The notes below the pieces were generated by a model. That model was not told the DNA's origin. It searched no databases and saw only the letters and a program-made list of their open reading frames with translations. A stretch of DNA of 34,602 bases from Butyrivibrio sp. MB2005 (GTDB taxonomy: Bacteria; Bacillota; Clostridia; Lachnospirales; Lachnospiraceae). Positions 33,999 to 34,602 of this stretch are shown here, piece by piece; the stretch's first letter is position 1; each line of letters opens with the position of its first letter. The position numbers and the translations under genes were made by a program. Location: assembly GCF_000424285.1 (NCBI RefSeq), contig NZ_AUJP01000028.1, positions 1 to 34,602 on the forward strand, in the 5' to 3' direction.

Positions 33999-34602
33999 CT
34001 ATTTCTGATTATCTTTGCCTGAAAGATTTGCAATAAGTGCTTCAAGCTCGGATATTCTTGAATTCATTTCAGAAAGTGCCTGGTCTTTTTCGAACAATGC
34101 CTGGTCTTTTTCGGACAATGCATGATCTTTTTCGGAGAGTGCCTGATCTTTTTCAGAGAGTGCATGGTTCTGTTCAGATATAACCGCATCCTTCTTGGCA
34201 ATGGTACGTTCATATTCACCCTTTAATACATCAATATCAACTTTGGATAACATATATTCTGACCTCCACTTACTGTTACGACGAGCGATTTTTACTGCTT
34301 CGTCAATCTGGCTTGTTAATTTACTTTGTGCAAGTTTGCCACCAAGGTAATTCAGAAATGCCTTCATTTCATCCGATACATCATCCTTTTTGCCATTTGC
34401 ACAGACAAAGATTCTTGAAGTGCCATCCTCTAGGATGATGGAAGGATCTTCATCGGCACGGGGCCTGAAATGGTAGAGATGATAACCGTACTTTGGCAGG
34501 ATATTGAAGGGGCAGATAAAGATTACATAACTGTCCAAAAGCTTAATGTAATCAGAGCTTTTCTCAAGTGCCTGAGAATCAATTGTATTCTGGTAAAAAC
34601 GG
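33999..34602 (-). CDS. Rpn-type PD-(D/E)XK nuclease/transposase family protein, 5' end outside window
   Basis: The reading frame enters from the right edge of the window and shows about 200 residues. The visible start RFYQNTIDSQALEKSSDYIKL followed by SYVIFICPFNIL matches the middle of the Rpn family (recombination-promoting nuclease, annotated as PD-(D/E)XK nuclease family transposase). The catalytic PD-(D/E)XK core of these proteins lies upstream and is not visible. The C-terminal part is a regular coiled coil with five 7-residue repeats (ALSEKDQ and variants), encoded by 21-base DNA repeats. A TTG at 34538 could mimic a start, but the frame and homologous-looking residues continue beyond it. 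tetR follows 15 bases after the stop. Confidence 0.78.
   Translation of the reverse strand, partial: RFYQNTIDSQALEKSSDYIKLLDSYVIFICPFNILPKYGYHLYHFRPRADEDPSIILEDGTSRIFVCANGKKDDVSDEMKAFLNYLGGKLAQSKLTSQIDEAVKIARRNSKWRSEYMLSKVDIDVLKGEYERTIAKKDAVISEQNHALSEKDQALSEKDHALSEKDQALFEKDQALSEMNSRISELEALIANLSGKDNQK
34077..34181. repeat. 21-base tandem repeats inside the Rpn gene
   Basis: Units start at 34077, 34098, 34119, 34140 and 34161, with an exact 21-base period. Each encodes one heptad of the type ALSEKDQ or ALSEKDH (one unit reads ALFEKDQ). The fifth unit is degenerate. The repeat keeps the reading frame, so copy number changes would lengthen or shorten the coiled coil by two turns at a time. Confidence 0.9.

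Noticed and set aside
34478..34538. TTG at 34538 as the true start of the Rpn-type gene
   Set aside because: The frame stays open to the window edge and the upstream residues fit the family, so the gene is cut by the window, not short.

Overview
The window looks like chromosomal DNA of a low-to-moderate GC anaerobic Firmicute, most likely a rumen or gut Lachnospiraceae of the Butyrivibrio/Pseudobutyrivibrio type. The reasons are an AT-rich genome with strong AGGAGG ribosome binding sites, a GH3 beta-glucosidase with swapped domain order as described in Butyrivibrio fibrisolvens and Ruminococcus albus, a pyruvate phosphate dikinase with extreme codon bias, a CIRCE-controlled groESL operon, a FabK-type fatty acid synthesis cluster and a Rex-like site at an iron alcohol dehydrogenase. 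The genus is inferred, not proved. No tRNA, rRNA, CRISPR array or complete insertion sequence was found.

Layout. 1-375: a large imperfect hairpin and smaller hairpins, then a promoter. 376-7697: central metabolism and sugar genes on the plus strand (membrane-anchored glycerophosphodiester phosphodiesterase, ppdK, GH3 beta-glucosidase, meso-diaminopimelate dehydrogenase), mostly single-gene units. 7814-9196: a small unknown minus-strand gene and a metallophosphoesterase. 9251-11367: groES-groEL with a perfect CIRCE operator. 11368-12322: a 950-base non-coding repeat island holding a cloverleaf-like palindrome that doubles as terminator, a 73-base tandem repeat, four 64-base tandem repeats each able to fold, and 13-base repeats. 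12323-14357: a FIST sensor protein and a soluble chemoreceptor-like protein, probably a signalling pair. 14395-14524: dense hairpins. 14628-15650: an orphan 340-residue protein.

15877-23463 is a nine-gene type II fatty acid synthesis operon, acpP-accD-accA-fabH-fabK-fabD-fabG-fabF-fabZ, with a good promoter and a terminator just before it. It makes malonyl-CoA (carboxyltransferase half only; accB and accC are not here) and carries out initiation, elongation, ketoreduction, dehydration and enoyl reduction. It is followed by an iron alcohol dehydrogenase (23668-24885) and a marR-sbcD-sbcC operon (25022-29824).

30039-33400 is the most unusual part: a stand-alone condensation-domain protein, a small acyl carrier protein and an AMP-forming ligase in a row. 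This is a minimal, split NRPS-like or acyl-transfer system without thioesterase or transporter. A TetR-family regulator and the 3' part of an Rpn-type PD-(D/E)XK nuclease gene (cut by the window end) converge on it from the minus strand.
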